Source: Dokdonella_A ginsengisoli (lineage in GTDB: Bacteria > Pseudomonadota > Gammaproteobacteria > Xanthomonadales > Rhodanobacteraceae). From it: a stretch of DNA of 64,000 nucleotides. A program made the translations under genes and the position numbers. This document shows, in pieces, positions 1 to 9,200 of this stretch. Below the pieces are notes generated by a model. The model searched no databases and was not told where the DNA came from. It saw only the letters and a list, made by a program, of their open reading frames with translations. The first letter of the stretch is position 1. Every line of letters begins with the position of its first letter. The stretch spans positions 186,001-250,000 of the forward strand of contig NZ_JBHSHD010000002.1 of assembly GCF_042652785.1 (NCBI RefSeq), given 5' to 3'.

Positions 1-253
1 CCTCGGCCTCGCGCTCGGCCGCGGCGTCGGCCTGCAGCAGGCCGTGGCCGAGATCGGCCAGGTGGTCGAGAGCGTGCAGACCGTCGACACGGTCATGAAG
101 CTGGCCGACGCGCACGGCGTGGAACTGCCGATCACCGCGCTGGTGCAGAAAGTGCTGCACGAGGAACTCACCCCGACCGAAGGCATGCACGCGCTGCTGT
201 CGCGCGAGCAGAAGCCGGAGTATCCGGAAGCAGGGCTGAGGGCTGAGGGCTGA
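1..253 (+). CDS. gpsA: Glycerol-3-phosphate dehydrogenase [NAD(P)+], C-terminal fragment
   Basis: Only the last 83 codons are present; the gene enters from the left edge and is read from base 2. The visible part (LGLALGRG, then EIGQVVESV, ELPITALVQKVL) matches the C-terminal substrate-binding domain of GpsA, the cytosolic enzyme reducing dihydroxyacetone phosphate to sn-glycerol-3-phosphate for phospholipid synthesis. The last residues (GLRAEG) and the stop are encoded inside a GGGCTGA heptad repeat that forms the left arm of a large hairpin, so the extreme C-terminus looks repeat-derived. It converges on trmL; gpsA and trmL are also near neighbours in enterobacteria. The family is clear; the N-terminal NAD domain is outside the window. 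Confidence 0.88.
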   Translation, partial: LGLALGRGVGLQQAVAEIGQVVESVQTVDTVMKLADAHGVELPITALVQKVLHEELTPTEGMHALLSREQKPEYPEAGLRAEG

Positions 254-295
254 GGGCTGGAGAGGCCACTTTTCCAGCCCTCAGCCCTCAGCCCT
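239..295. terminator. Heptad-built hairpin between convergent gpsA and trmL
   Basis: GGGCTGA is tandemly repeated at 233-258. Bases 239-260 form a perfect 22-bp inverted repeat with 274-295, with a 13-base loop (261-273) ending in TTTT. The stops of both gpsA and trmL lie within the arms. Position between convergent genes suggests a bidirectional terminator, although there is no classical U-tract after the stem. It may equally be a short intergenic repeat that has invaded both gene ends. Confidence 0.6.
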
Positions 296-752
296 GCCCC
301 TCAAACCCAAGCTGCCGCCACGCCTCGTAGACGACGATCGCGACCGCGTTCGACAGATTCAGGCTGCGGTTGCCCGGACGCATCGGCAGGCGCAGGCGGT
401 GCTGCGCATCGACCGCGTCGAGCACGTCCTGCGGCAAACCGCGCGTCTCGGGGCCGAACAGCAGCGCGTCGCCGTCGGCGTATTCGACCGAGTCGTAGCG
501 CCGGCTGCCGCGCGTCGACAATGCGAGCAGGCGCCGCGGCGCGACGGCGTGCAGGAACGCGGCGAGATCGTCGTAGGCGGCCACGGTGGCGAATTCGTGA
601 TAGTCGAGCCCGGCGCGGCGCAGCTTGGCGTGGTCGAGTTCGAAACCGAGCGGCTGGATCAGATGCAAGGCCGCACCGCTGTTCGCGCAGAGGCGAATCA
701 CATTGCCGGTGTTCGGCGGAATCTCGGGCTGGAACAGGACGACATGCAGCAT
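288..752 (-). CDS. trmL: tRNA (cytidine(34)-2'-O)-methyltransferase
   Basis: A 154-residue SPOUT-class methyltransferase, the usual TrmL size. TrmL 2'-O-methylates the wobble base C34/U34 of tRNA-Leu isoacceptors using S-adenosylmethionine. Diagnostic segments are the N-terminal LFQPEIPPNTGNVIRLC, the central FGPETRGLP and the C-terminal PMRPGNRSLNLSNAVAIVVYEAW, which form the knotted SAM site. The start at 752 gives the normal family N-terminus (MLHVVLFQP). The last few residues (GFEGQG) and the stop fall inside the heptad hairpin shared with gpsA. Confidence 0.95.
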   Translation of the reverse strand: MLHVVLFQPEIPPNTGNVIRLCANSGAALHLIQPLGFELDHAKLRRAGLDYHEFATVAAYDDLAAFLHAVAPRRLLALSTRGSRRYDSVEYADGDALLFGPETRGLPQDVLDAVDAQHRLRLPMRPGNRSLNLSNAVAIVVYEAWRQLGFEGQG

Positions 753-822
753 GCGCGCATGATCGCATGCGCGAGCGGGGCGGCCGGAAGCCGGACCGCG
801 CCGGAGCGGTTCGTCGAACCGC

Positions 823-1239
823 TCACTGCGGCATCAGGCTGGCGCGGAAACCGGGGACCGCCGTGCTCGTCGCCGCGGCGTTGACGCGCTGGAAGCCGTG
901 CGCACGCTCGTTCTGGTAGGCGAGCGTGTCTTCCATCTTCTCCTCGGCCTGCGCGACGACGCGCACGGTCGGCAGCACGACCATCGCCAGTTCCTCCTGC
1001 GCCCGCGCATTCACGTGCACGGTCGGCAGCAGGGTCACGCTCAGCGGCGCGGTCGCGGCGACGCGCAGGGTGGGTTCCTGGTACGGACGCGAGCTGCTGG
1101 CGACGACGGTCACCTCGGGCAGCAGGGTCGCCTGGATCGGCGCACCGGCGTCGACCGACATCGTGGCGGCGTTCGCGTGCGCGGCGGCGCCGGCGATCAA
1201 CGCCAGGGTCAGGGCACTGCGCAACATACGGGTATTCAT
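823..1239 (-). CDS. Small secreted protein with three LPxVxVxA repeats
   Basis: 138 residues, not a family I can name. A signal peptide (MNTRMLRSALTLALIAG..AHANA|A) predicts export. The mature part carries three spaced repeats of the form (L/V)LPxVxVxA: LLPEVTVVA, LLPTVHVNA and VLPTVRVVA, about 25-30 residues apart, followed by an Asn/Ala-rich tail. The ATG at 1239 is chosen over an upstream TTG in the same frame because AGGAGA lies at a good distance before it and the signal peptide begins there. The repeats resemble TonB-box-like segments, but no receptor domain follows, so the function is unknown. Confidence 0.7.
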   Translation of the reverse strand: MNTRMLRSALTLALIAGAAAHANAATMSVDAGAPIQATLLPEVTVVASSSRPYQEPTLRVAATAPLSVTLLPTVHVNARAQEELAMVVLPTVRVVAQAEEKMEDTLAYQNERAHGFQRVNAAATSTAVPGFRASLMPQ

Positions 1240-1460
1240 GACTCTCTCCTGCAAGACGGTTCGTGATCCGTACTACGCAAGCACCATGCCAACGCAGTCG
1301 CAGGGTCCGTCTGCAGCTCAATAGATGCAGGATCAAGCAGTTGCGTTGCTAGTCCGAAAGTCATGGGTGGCCGGACGGACGCGCCGGCGGACGTACGCCG
1401 GTGTCCGCGTACGCCGGTGCAGACGGGAAAATCCGCGGTCCCGCGACGCCTGCGCGGCGC

Positions 1461-2228
1461 TCAGGACGACGGCGGCGTGCCGCCGCGCAGGAGGTAGGTC
1501 GTGTACAGCACGTAGCCGTCGGTGGTGACGACCTGGGTCGTCATGTCGGTGAAGCCGGACTCGCTCCACCACGGCTGTCCGCGCAGGCCGGCGATCGCCT
1601 GCTGCCACTCCTGCCCGGATTGCGCGCGCGCGCCCTGACCGGACAGGTCGTTGTCGGCGGCGAGCACCTGACACAGGCTGGCGCGGCACTCCACGTGCAC
1701 CAGCGCGATGTGGTCGCCGGTGCCTTCGGGCAGCTCGCCGACCCAGCGGTCGAGCGAGTCCTGCAGCTTCGGCGTCGCCGCGGCGGACCAGTCCTCGTCC
1801 GCCTTCTCCTCGTCGAAACGCTTCCACAGGTCGCGCGCGGTGTTCGGCAGGCGGTCCTTCTCCGGCTCGGCTTCCTGTTCGGCGAGCAGGTCGGCGAACA
1901 GGTCGGCGGCGCGATCCGGATCGGCCGGCGGCGTGGCCGGCGGTTCTTCCTCGGCGGCGGCCTCGCCCTCAGCCGGCACCGGCTCCGGCGCGGGCGGATC
2001 GTCGCCGGGAGGAACCACGGGCGGTGCGATCGGCACGGTCGGCGGCAGCGTCGGCGGGGCCGGCGGAGGCTCGGCCAGGACACGTTTCACGACCGGGTGC
2101 GGCGGTGCGGCGGTCGATGCCGCCACGGGCGCAGGGCGCTCGGCTGGCGGCCTGGGCAGGACGAAGTACAGCCAGATCAGGGCGACGGCGATCAGGGCGC
2201 CGATGACGAACAGACGCGGATTGCGCAT
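1461..2228 (-). CDS. Membrane-anchored Pro/Glu-rich protein, unknown function
   Basis: 255 residues. An N-terminal hydrophobic helix (about residues 5-24, FVIGALIAVALIWLYFVL) is followed by a Pro/Ala/Glu-rich linker (about 25-105) and a folded C-terminal domain (about 110-255) with a cysteine pair in VECRASLCQV that could form a disulfide. The layout, one inner-membrane anchor, a flexible spacer and a small periplasmic domain, recalls envelope scaffolding or secretion accessory proteins, but no family signature is recognised. It stands alone on the minus strand; the 220 bases downstream of it show no gene. Confidence 0.65.
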   Translation of the reverse strand: MRNPRLFVIGALIAVALIWLYFVLPRPPAERPAPVAASTAAPPHPVVKRVLAEPPPAPPTLPPTVPIAPPVVPPGDDPPAPEPVPAEGEAAAEEEPPATPPADPDRAADLFADLLAEQEAEPEKDRLPNTARDLWKRFDEEKADEDWSAAATPKLQDSLDRWVGELPEGTGDHIALVHVECRASLCQVLAADNDLSGQGARAQSGQEWQQAIAGLRGQPWWSESGFTDMTTQVVTTDGYVLYTTYLLRGGTPPSS

Positions 2229-2315
2229 GGCTGACGAATCTTCCGGCGTGCGCGACGCACGAGAGCGTTGGCCGAGTGTCCCGCAGTTCGCCGCAAAGGA
2301 AAAGTCGGGATTCTC

Positions 2316-3371
2316 CTAGCGTTTCGTGGCGCAGCCGGTGGTCGCGGAACCGGTATCGGCGCCCAGATCCAGGACGAACGAATCGAAGCGTCCGTCGCGC
2401 AGCCCCCAGCCGCCGATGCGGCGGCCGTCGGCGGAGATCGCGGTCGCCGCGCCGAGCCGCCAGCCCGGCGGCACGGCGACGCCGCGCGAGGCCAGCCAGC
2501 GATCGAGGAACTGCACGCCGTCGGCGGCGCTCCAGACGATCGCGCGGCGCTCGTCGCCCTGGCCGGCACTGCCGACGACGAGCCGGCCGTCCTCGCTGCT
2601 GGCCAGCAGGCGCACGAAGCGCGCCGGCTCGAACGGCGGCGGCGCGACGACGCCACGATCGGCGCTCCAGCGATACGCGCTCACGCCGCCGCGCGCGTCC
2701 TCGGCCAGGCCGAGCAGCACGCCGGCCGAACGGCTCGACGCCGCGATCTCGCGTACGTCGCGTGCGTCGTCGCCGCGCAGTGGGCGCGCCGCGCCGGACG
2801 ACCACCGCACGCCACGGCGGTGTCCGTCGGCGCTCTCGCTCCAGCCGTAGACCAGCGTGCCGTCGTCGCTGACGCCCTCGGCGCGTGCGGCCGCCGCGCC
2901 ACCGGCGTCGAGCAGGCGCAGGCCATCGGCCGGCGTCCACGCGAACGCGGCGGCGGCGTTGCCGACGCTGCCGACGACCTGTTGCGCGTCGGTCACGCCG
3001 AACGCCTGGCTGACGACACTGATCGCATCGACGCCGGGAGCGCCGCCGAGGCGGTGCAGGCGGCCGTCGGCGTCCCAGTAGCTGGCGACCTCGCGGCGCT
3101 CGGCGTCGAGGCTGGAACCGGCCGCGTAGCGTCCGCTGGCCGACAGCGCGCGCACGCTGATCGCCGCCTCCAGCTTCTGCACGCCGCCGCCGACGCTCCA
3201 GCGGAAACCGGCCTCGCCGCCGCTGATGCCGCCGGCGGCGGTGCAGCCGTCGGCCGACAGCGCGGCGAGCTGGCTGCCGGGCAGGCCGAGCGCTGCGAAT
3301 TCGGCGGCGCCGCTCGGCACCGCTGCGGCGAGGCCGAGCAGCGCGATCGCCGCGGTGTATCGATGCGCCAT
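2316..3371 (-). CDS. Secreted HAF-repeat-like beta-propeller protein
   Basis: 351 residues from the ATG at 3371. The signal peptide (MAHRYTAAIALLGLAAAVPSGAA) is followed by repeats of the type ALSADG..AAGG, GVTDAQQVVG, GVSDDGTLVYGWS, AISADGRRIGGWG, typical of HAF/YjbI-like propeller proteins of unknown substrate. An in-frame start at 3428 would extend over the end of the upstream gene and add an Arg-rich leader before the signal peptide, so 3371 is preferred. The C-terminus (TGSATTGCATKR) carries no GFD tag, unlike its two upstream neighbours. The three genes probably form a secreted-protein cluster transcribed on the minus strand. Confidence 0.72.
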   Translation of the reverse strand: MAHRYTAAIALLGLAAAVPSGAAEFAALGLPGSQLAALSADGCTAAGGISGGEAGFRWSVGGGVQKLEAAISVRALSASGRYAAGSSLDAERREVASYWDADGRLHRLGGAPGVDAISVVSQAFGVTDAQQVVGSVGNAAAAFAWTPADGLRLLDAGGAAAARAEGVSDDGTLVYGWSESADGHRRGVRWSSGAARPLRGDDARDVREIAASSRSAGVLLGLAEDARGGVSAYRWSADRGVVAPPPFEPARFVRLLASSEDGRLVVGSAGQGDERRAIVWSAADGVQFLDRWLASRGVAVPPGWRLGAATAISADGRRIGGWGLRDGRFDSFVLDLGADTGSATTGCATKR

Positions 3372-3402
3372 GGTCTTGCGCCGAGGCCGGACCATGCGGC
3401 GC

Positions 3403-6222
3403 CTAGCGCGCCGCGGCATCGAAGCCATCGGCGAACAGGCGGTCGCCGCCGTCGTCGCGGAAGCTCGCGGTCACCGTGCAGTCGGCGCCGGCCGGCGCGG
3501 TCGTGTAGACGTTGCCGGCGAGGCTGCCGCCGCAGCCGCTGACGCCCTCGACCGTGTAGCCGGGCTCGGCGACGACCTCGAAGCGACGCACCTCGCCGGC
3601 GTAGACCGCCACCGGCTTGGCCGGATCGAGGCGGCCGCCGACGCCGGCCTGCGGGGTCAGCATGTAGACGGCTGCGGTCTGCAGGCGGGCGAACAAGGTC
3701 GATTCGAGCAGCGACACCGAGCCGTTGCCGGTGGCACCTTCGCGGCCGCCGGTGCGGCCCTGCGCGCGCAGCCAGAAGCCGGTGTCGCGCGGCAGCGCGG
3801 CGCCGGCGGCGTAGCGCCAGCCGTTCGCGGTCGGCTGGCCCTGGCCGAGCGGCGTCCAGGTGCTGCCGTCGAGCGAGACGTCGAAGCGCGCCTCGGTGGC
3901 GATCGGCGAAGCACCGCCGAGCGTCCAGCGCAACGTGCCGGCGGCGTCGACGTCCAGACGCCGCGAAGCGCCGCCGGCGGCCGGCAGGCGCGCCAGGTGC
4001 GAACGCGTCAGGCCGTCGATGCCGGTGAAGTCGCCGGCGACCAGCAGCTTGCCGTCGGCCAGCTGCGCCATCGCGGTGATCCATTCGTCCACGGCCGGCC
4101 GGTAGTCGGGATCGAGCGAGCCGTCCGGCCGCAGGCGCGCGAGGTTGCGGCGCGTTTCGCCGCCGACGCGGGTGAACTTGCCGCCGAGCGCGATCGCGCC
4201 GTCGGCCCCGACCACCAGCGACTGGATCGCCTCGTCCGGCATCGCCGGGCGGAAGCTGCGGTCGAGCGAGCCGTCGGCGTTCAGGCGCGCCAGCCATTGC
4301 GACTCGCCGTCGATCGGCAGATAGCCGGCGATCAGGATCCTGCCGCCCGGCAGCGGCTGCAGGATGTTGACCACGCCGCTGTCCTGGAACGGCGAGGCGA
4401 ACGCCGCATCGAGCGTGCCGTCGGCGTTCAGCCGCGCGATGCCGCGGCGCGGCGTGCCGTCGATGCGGCCGAAGTAGCCGGCGATCAGGATCTTGCCGTC
4501 GGGCAGCAGCTGCAGCGGCTCGACCGGGTTGTCCAGCGCCGGAACGTGGAAGCCGGCGTCGATCGAGCCGTCCGCGTTCAGGCGGGTCATCGTCGGCTGG
4601 TGTTCCAGCGGATCGGTCACCACGCGCAGGCCGGAAACCACGATGCGCCCGTCCGGCTGCAGCGCGACCGCACGCGCCCACGGCTCGCCGGAGCCGGCCC
4701 AGTTCGGCGGCGCGAAACTGGCATCGAGGCTGCCGTCGGCGTTGAGCCGCGCCAGGCCCGGCCGCGCCACGCCGTTGACCTTGGTGAAGCGGCCTCCGAT
4801 CAGGAACTTGCCGTCCGGCTGCGGCGAGATCACCTCGACCGCGTTCGAGTAGCCCGGCTCGATCGTCGGCGCGACGAAACCCGGATCGATGCTGCCGTCG
4901 GCACGCAGCCGCGCCATGCCCGCGCGCGTGGTGCCGACGTAGGTGAAGCCGCAGCCGATCAGCAGTTGCTGGTCCGGCAGCTGCACCAGGCAGCGCGGCG
5001 TGGCGTCGACGCCGGGATAGACCGGATCGGTGCCGGCGATGAAGGCGGTCTCGACGCGGCCGTCGGCCTCCAGCCGCGCGATGCGCTGGCGCGGCTGGCC
5101 GCCGACGCGCGTGAACTCGCCGCCGAGCGCGATCTTGCCGTCAGCCAGCACGGCGAGGGCGTTGGTCGGCGCGCTCGCGTTGGCGGCGAAGCCGGCATCG
5201 AGGTGGCCGTCGGCGTTCAGACGCGCCACGCGCAGCACCTGCGTGCCGTCGATCCGGCTGAACGCGCCGGCGACGAGGAGGCGGCCGTCGGGCTGCGCGG
5301 CGATGTCCTTCACCGCGGCGTTCGGGTCCGGGCGGAAGTCCGCGTCGAGGCCGCCGTCGCGATGCAGCTTGAGCAGACCCGTCTGCTTGCCGCTGCCGTG
5401 GTCGGGCAGCTCGAACGGGCCGGCGCCGACCAGGCTGCCGTCGCCGAGCGTGACCAGCTTGTGCACCGAGAACGCCAGCATCTGCGCGTCCTCGTCGGAC
5501 GGCTGCTGGAAACCCGCATCCCAGCTGCCGTCGGGGTTCAGGCGCACGAAGGCCAGCGGCGTCGAGCCGTCGGCCGGCTCGAAGTAGCCGGCGACGACGA
5601 TCCTGCCGTCCGCCTGCGTCGCCGCCGAATAGACCGAGCCGTACCAGCCTTCCGTCACGAAGAACGGCACGAAATCCGCGTCGGGCCGGCCCTGCGCATC
5701 CAGGCGCATCAGGCCGGTGCCCACGCCGACCAGCAGGATGCTGCCGTCGGGCTGGCGCATGAACGCGACGGGGGCATTGCCCAGGCCGAGGTCGTAGTCC
5801 TGGTCGAGGCGGCCGTCGGCCTGCAGCGCGGCGAAGCCGTAGCGGTCGACGCCGTCGACCTTGCTGAAGTAGCCGGCGATCAGCACGCGGCCGTCGTCGA
5901 GCGGCAGCAGGGTCTTGACCGGGCCGTTGAGGTCGACGTCGAACGTGCGGTCGATGCGGCCGTCGACGAGCAGGCGCGCGAAGCCGAGCGCCTGGCCGCC
6001 GCCGATGTAGTCGAAGCCGCCGGCGACCAGCAGCTTGCCGTCGGCCTGCGGCACCAGCACGTCGATCGTGCCGTTGGCGCCGGGGTCGAAGCCGTCGTCG
6101 AGGCCGACGATCTCGTCCGGCGACGGCGTGGCAGACGAGGCCGGCTGGGAGGCCGCGAACAGCGGCAGCGCGAGCAGGCACAGCAGCGGCAGGCGGCAGG
6201 AAAGTCGGCGCAGGCGTTTCAT
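3403..6222 (-). CDS. Secreted delta-60 repeat beta-propeller protein with C-terminal GFD tag
   Basis: 939 residues. Signal peptide (MKRLRRLSCRLPLLCLLALPL..AASQPASS), then about 13-14 tandem units of roughly 60 residues with the core (I/L)ARLNADG(S/T)LDxxF and PDGKILIAG.F, the delta-60/DUF5122 repeat. The C-terminal part has an InlB-like Cys-containing segment (GYTVEGVSGCGG) and ends DRLFADGFDAAAR. Such repeats build extracellular propellers; the ligand is unknown. The ATG at 6222 directly begins the signal peptide. An overlapping long reading frame reaches up into the next gene, but that portion is a shadow. The shared tag with the upstream gene suggests a common export or anchoring route. 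Confidence 0.85.
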   Translation of the reverse strand: MKRLRRLSCRLPLLCLLALPLFAASQPASSATPSPDEIVGLDDGFDPGANGTIDVLVPQADGKLLVAGGFDYIGGGQALGFARLLVDGRIDRTFDVDLNGPVKTLLPLDDGRVLIAGYFSKVDGVDRYGFAALQADGRLDQDYDLGLGNAPVAFMRQPDGSILLVGVGTGLMRLDAQGRPDADFVPFFVTEGWYGSVYSAATQADGRIVVAGYFEPADGSTPLAFVRLNPDGSWDAGFQQPSDEDAQMLAFSVHKLVTLGDGSLVGAGPFELPDHGSGKQTGLLKLHRDGGLDADFRPDPNAAVKDIAAQPDGRLLVAGAFSRIDGTQVLRVARLNADGHLDAGFAANASAPTNALAVLADGKIALGGEFTRVGGQPRQRIARLEADGRVETAFIAGTDPVYPGVDATPRCLVQLPDQQLLIGCGFTYVGTTRAGMARLRADGSIDPGFVAPTIEPGYSNAVEVISPQPDGKFLIGGRFTKVNGVARPGLARLNADGSLDASFAPPNWAGSGEPWARAVALQPDGRIVVSGLRVVTDPLEHQPTMTRLNADGSIDAGFHVPALDNPVEPLQLLPDGKILIAGYFGRIDGTPRRGIARLNADGTLDAAFASPFQDSGVVNILQPLPGGRILIAGYLPIDGESQWLARLNADGSLDRSFRPAMPDEAIQSLVVGADGAIALGGKFTRVGGETRRNLARLRPDGSLDPDYRPAVDEWITAMAQLADGKLLVAGDFTGIDGLTRSHLARLPAAGGASRRLDVDAAGTLRWTLGGASPIATEARFDVSLDGSTWTPLGQGQPTANGWRYAAGAALPRDTGFWLRAQGRTGGREGATGNGSVSLLESTLFARLQTAAVYMLTPQAGVGGRLDPAKPVAVYAGEVRRFEVVAEPGYTVEGVSGCGGSLAGNVYTTAPAGADCTVTASFRDDGGDRLFADGFDAAAR

Positions 6223-6293
6223 GGAGTTTTCCGGAATGGGCGGGAAGGCGGCGCCGCCGGCGCCGGCCGAGGCATGCGGGAGGCGGGCGCGGC

Positions 6294-9200
6294 TCACGGC
6301 GCGGCTCCGTCGAAACCGTTGCGGAAGATGCGGTCGGGATCGCCGACGACGAAGGTCAGCGGCAGTGCCGTGCGCAGCTTCAGCGGGTCGTTGCTGTGGA
6401 TGCACAGGTCGGCCCGGTAGGTACCGTCGCCGAGCGTGCCCGCGTCGAAGACCAGGTTCAGCGTGGCGGCCGGATCGCCCGGCTGCAGCGAGCCGCCGGA
6501 GGCGTCCAGGCGCAGCCAGGGAATCTGCGTCAGCTCGGCGCAACGATTGCCGCGGTGCGCGAAGCTGATCGCGGAGATCTGCGACCAGCCGCCGTCGGGT
6601 CCGACGATCGGATGCAGGAAGCTGGCCTGGCCGGTGCTCCTGTCCACGCGCCAGAGCGAGCCGTCCTCGCGCCCGGTCGCGTCGAGGTAGCCGAAGGCGG
6701 CGAGGTAGGCGACCGAATCGTCGGCCGGATCGAAGGCCAGCGCGCTGATGTAGCCGTTGGTGGAGAAGCCGAGCGAGCCGACCACGCCGGTCGCGCCGGT
6801 GGTCTTGTCGATCGCGTACAGCGCGTCTTCGGTGACGTCGATGCCGTACAGGCGGCCGTCGTTGTCGAAGTCGATGCTGATGATGCCGGGCGCGCCGTCG
6901 AGCACCGCCACCTGGCTCGCCGTCGCGTTGCGCGGATCGACCGTCCACAGGCGGCTGCCGTAGCCGTCGGAGGTGGCGAGGTAGAGCGCGCCGCTGGTCG
7001 GGTCCTGCTTCAGGCCGCTGGGCGTTTCCGCCGACGGCAGCGCCAGCGTGCCGATCAGCTCGGCATCGGCGTACGCGTTCGGCACGGTGCTGATCGGCGC
7101 GAAGCGCCACAGCTGGTGGTCGTCGGCGTCGAGCGCGTACAGCGCGCCGAAGTCGTCGTCGAGGAAATCGGCGCCGGTGAAGGTGGTCGCGCCGAACATG
7201 CCGCGCAGGTCGAAGCCGCCGCCCCAGGTGCCCGAGTAGTCGGCCGAGTCGATCGTGCCGTTCAGCAGATAGCCGCCCCAGATGTCGAGCGCCCACAGCG
7301 GACGGTCGTCGCTGCCGCGCGGTGCCGGCGTGGTACCGGCCACGCGCGGCACCGCGCCGCGCTTGCCGGTGACGGCGTTCGCGTCGGGCCTGGCGGCGAA
7401 CCGCGCCGCGGCGGCGTCGTGCAGCGGCAGCGCGAAGCGCGGCGTCGACGGCAGGTGGCTGTTCGCCGCCGCGGCGCCGGCCTGCCAGTCGAGGCGGCCG
7501 TCGCCGAGGTTGGCGATCTGCACGCTGGCCGTGGCCTCGCCGCCGAGCGGCACGGCGCGCTCGATCGAATCGGTGTCGACGGAAACCTCGGCGCGGCGCG
7601 CGACGACCTGCACCTGGCGCGTGCGCGCGTAGACGTCCGGATCCGACGGCGTCCACACCAGGCGACGCACGTCGCGCAGGCTCTGCTGGTGGAACGAGTA
7701 CTGTTGCGCGAGGTTCTTGTTCTGCAGGCCGATGCCGGCGCAGCCGCCGTGGGCGCAGGCCGGCTGGCCGCCGAAGGCGGTGTTGGCGTACTGGAACTCG
7801 ATCACGCCGCTGCCTTCGTGCAGGATCACTTCGGCGTCGAGGCCGTGGTCCGGATTGCCGTCGCCGCCGGTCACCAGCACGTCCTCGTAGGCGATCACGA
7901 AGCGGCGGTCCGGCGCGCTGCCGAGGATCTTCCAGTAGACGTTGCCGCCACCGATCGAGGTCTCGTATAGCGCCAGCGCGTTGGCGTACGGCGCCAGCGA
8001 CGGATCGGGCAGCGGCAGCACGCCGAACTGCGCCAGCGACGGGCAGCTGCCGTAGAAATCGCGCAGGTTGGTGACCGCGCCCCAGCCGGTGCACAGCGTC
8101 TGGATGCGATCGCCGAACAGGCGGAAATCGAAATCGGCCGGGAAGTCGATGCGGCCGTCCAGCGACAGCGTGCCGTCGCTGACGTCGACCCAGTCCAGCG
8201 GCTGGCCGTCGTCGACGGCGTAGCCGCCGGGCGGATCGGCCTGCCCGGACCAGGTCACCGTCGGCGCGATCGATTCGCTGACGGTCAGGATGCGGTTGTA
8301 CTGGTGGCTCGCACCGGGCGCGAGCTCGATCGGCTCGCGGTCGAGGATGGTGCCGACCTGGGTGTCGCGCAGCGAGTGGTAGCGCAGCGTCTTGCCGGTG
8401 TGATTGGTGACGCGATAGCAGAAGTTGACCTGGTCGCCGGCGGCGATCTCCAGCGAGGTGGCGCTGCCGCAGGCGTCCGGCTGCGCCGGATCGGCGGCGG
8501 CCACGGTCACTTCCAGATCGAGCGGCGCGTCGGCGGCGTCGTCCTGCTCGACCACGACGCGGTCCAGCCCGGTCCACTCGCCGCGCAGCACGCCGTCGTC
8601 CTGGTGCACGTAGTGGCGGAACGCCAGGCGCCCGCTGCCGCCGGCCGGCAGGCCGTCGGCGGCGGTCAGCTCATAGCGCGTCCATTCCTCCGGATAGACC
8701 GAGGGCGCCTCGTCCGGATTGATGTCGAGCAGGAGGGTCTGGAAGCCGCCGACGTCCTCCGGCTGCGTGCCGACGTCGGCACAGGCGCCGCTGCACGCGC
8801 GCACCTGCAGGCGTGTGGGCCACTGCGAGCCGAGCACGGTGCGCGTGTAGAACGAGACCTTCGTATTCGGGCCGAACTCGATCGGCGGCGTCACCAGCCA
8901 GGAACTGAGGGTGCCGGCGTTGGCCAGCGTCGAGTACGGATGCGAGGCGATGTAGGCGCTCGGCGAACCGTCGTAGGCGAGGAAGGTGTTGACCAGGCCG
9001 CCCTGCTGCCAGACCAGCCAGGGATGGTCGCTGTTGTTCTGGCGGATCCAGCCCTGCGCGAAGATGCCCTGCGACAGGTCGATCTGCGCGAAGCCTTCGT
9101 CGATGACGCGCAGCGCGGACCCGGCCGGGTCCGCGCGCGGCGGCGTGCGGTCGCTGCGGCCGCCGGCGGCCGATACGGCCGGATCGAGCAGGCCGGCCGT

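Noticed and set aside
3226..6420. Plus-strand 1064-residue reading frame
   Set aside because: Antisense shadow of the delta-60 gene; no domain or signal, and repetitive only because the sense gene is repetitive.
3403..8577. One 1724-residue reading frame across two secreted-protein genes
   Set aside because: Its first half is a shadow of the 1013-residue gene in another frame (Arg-rich, no domains); only the portion from the signal peptide at 6222 is a real protein.
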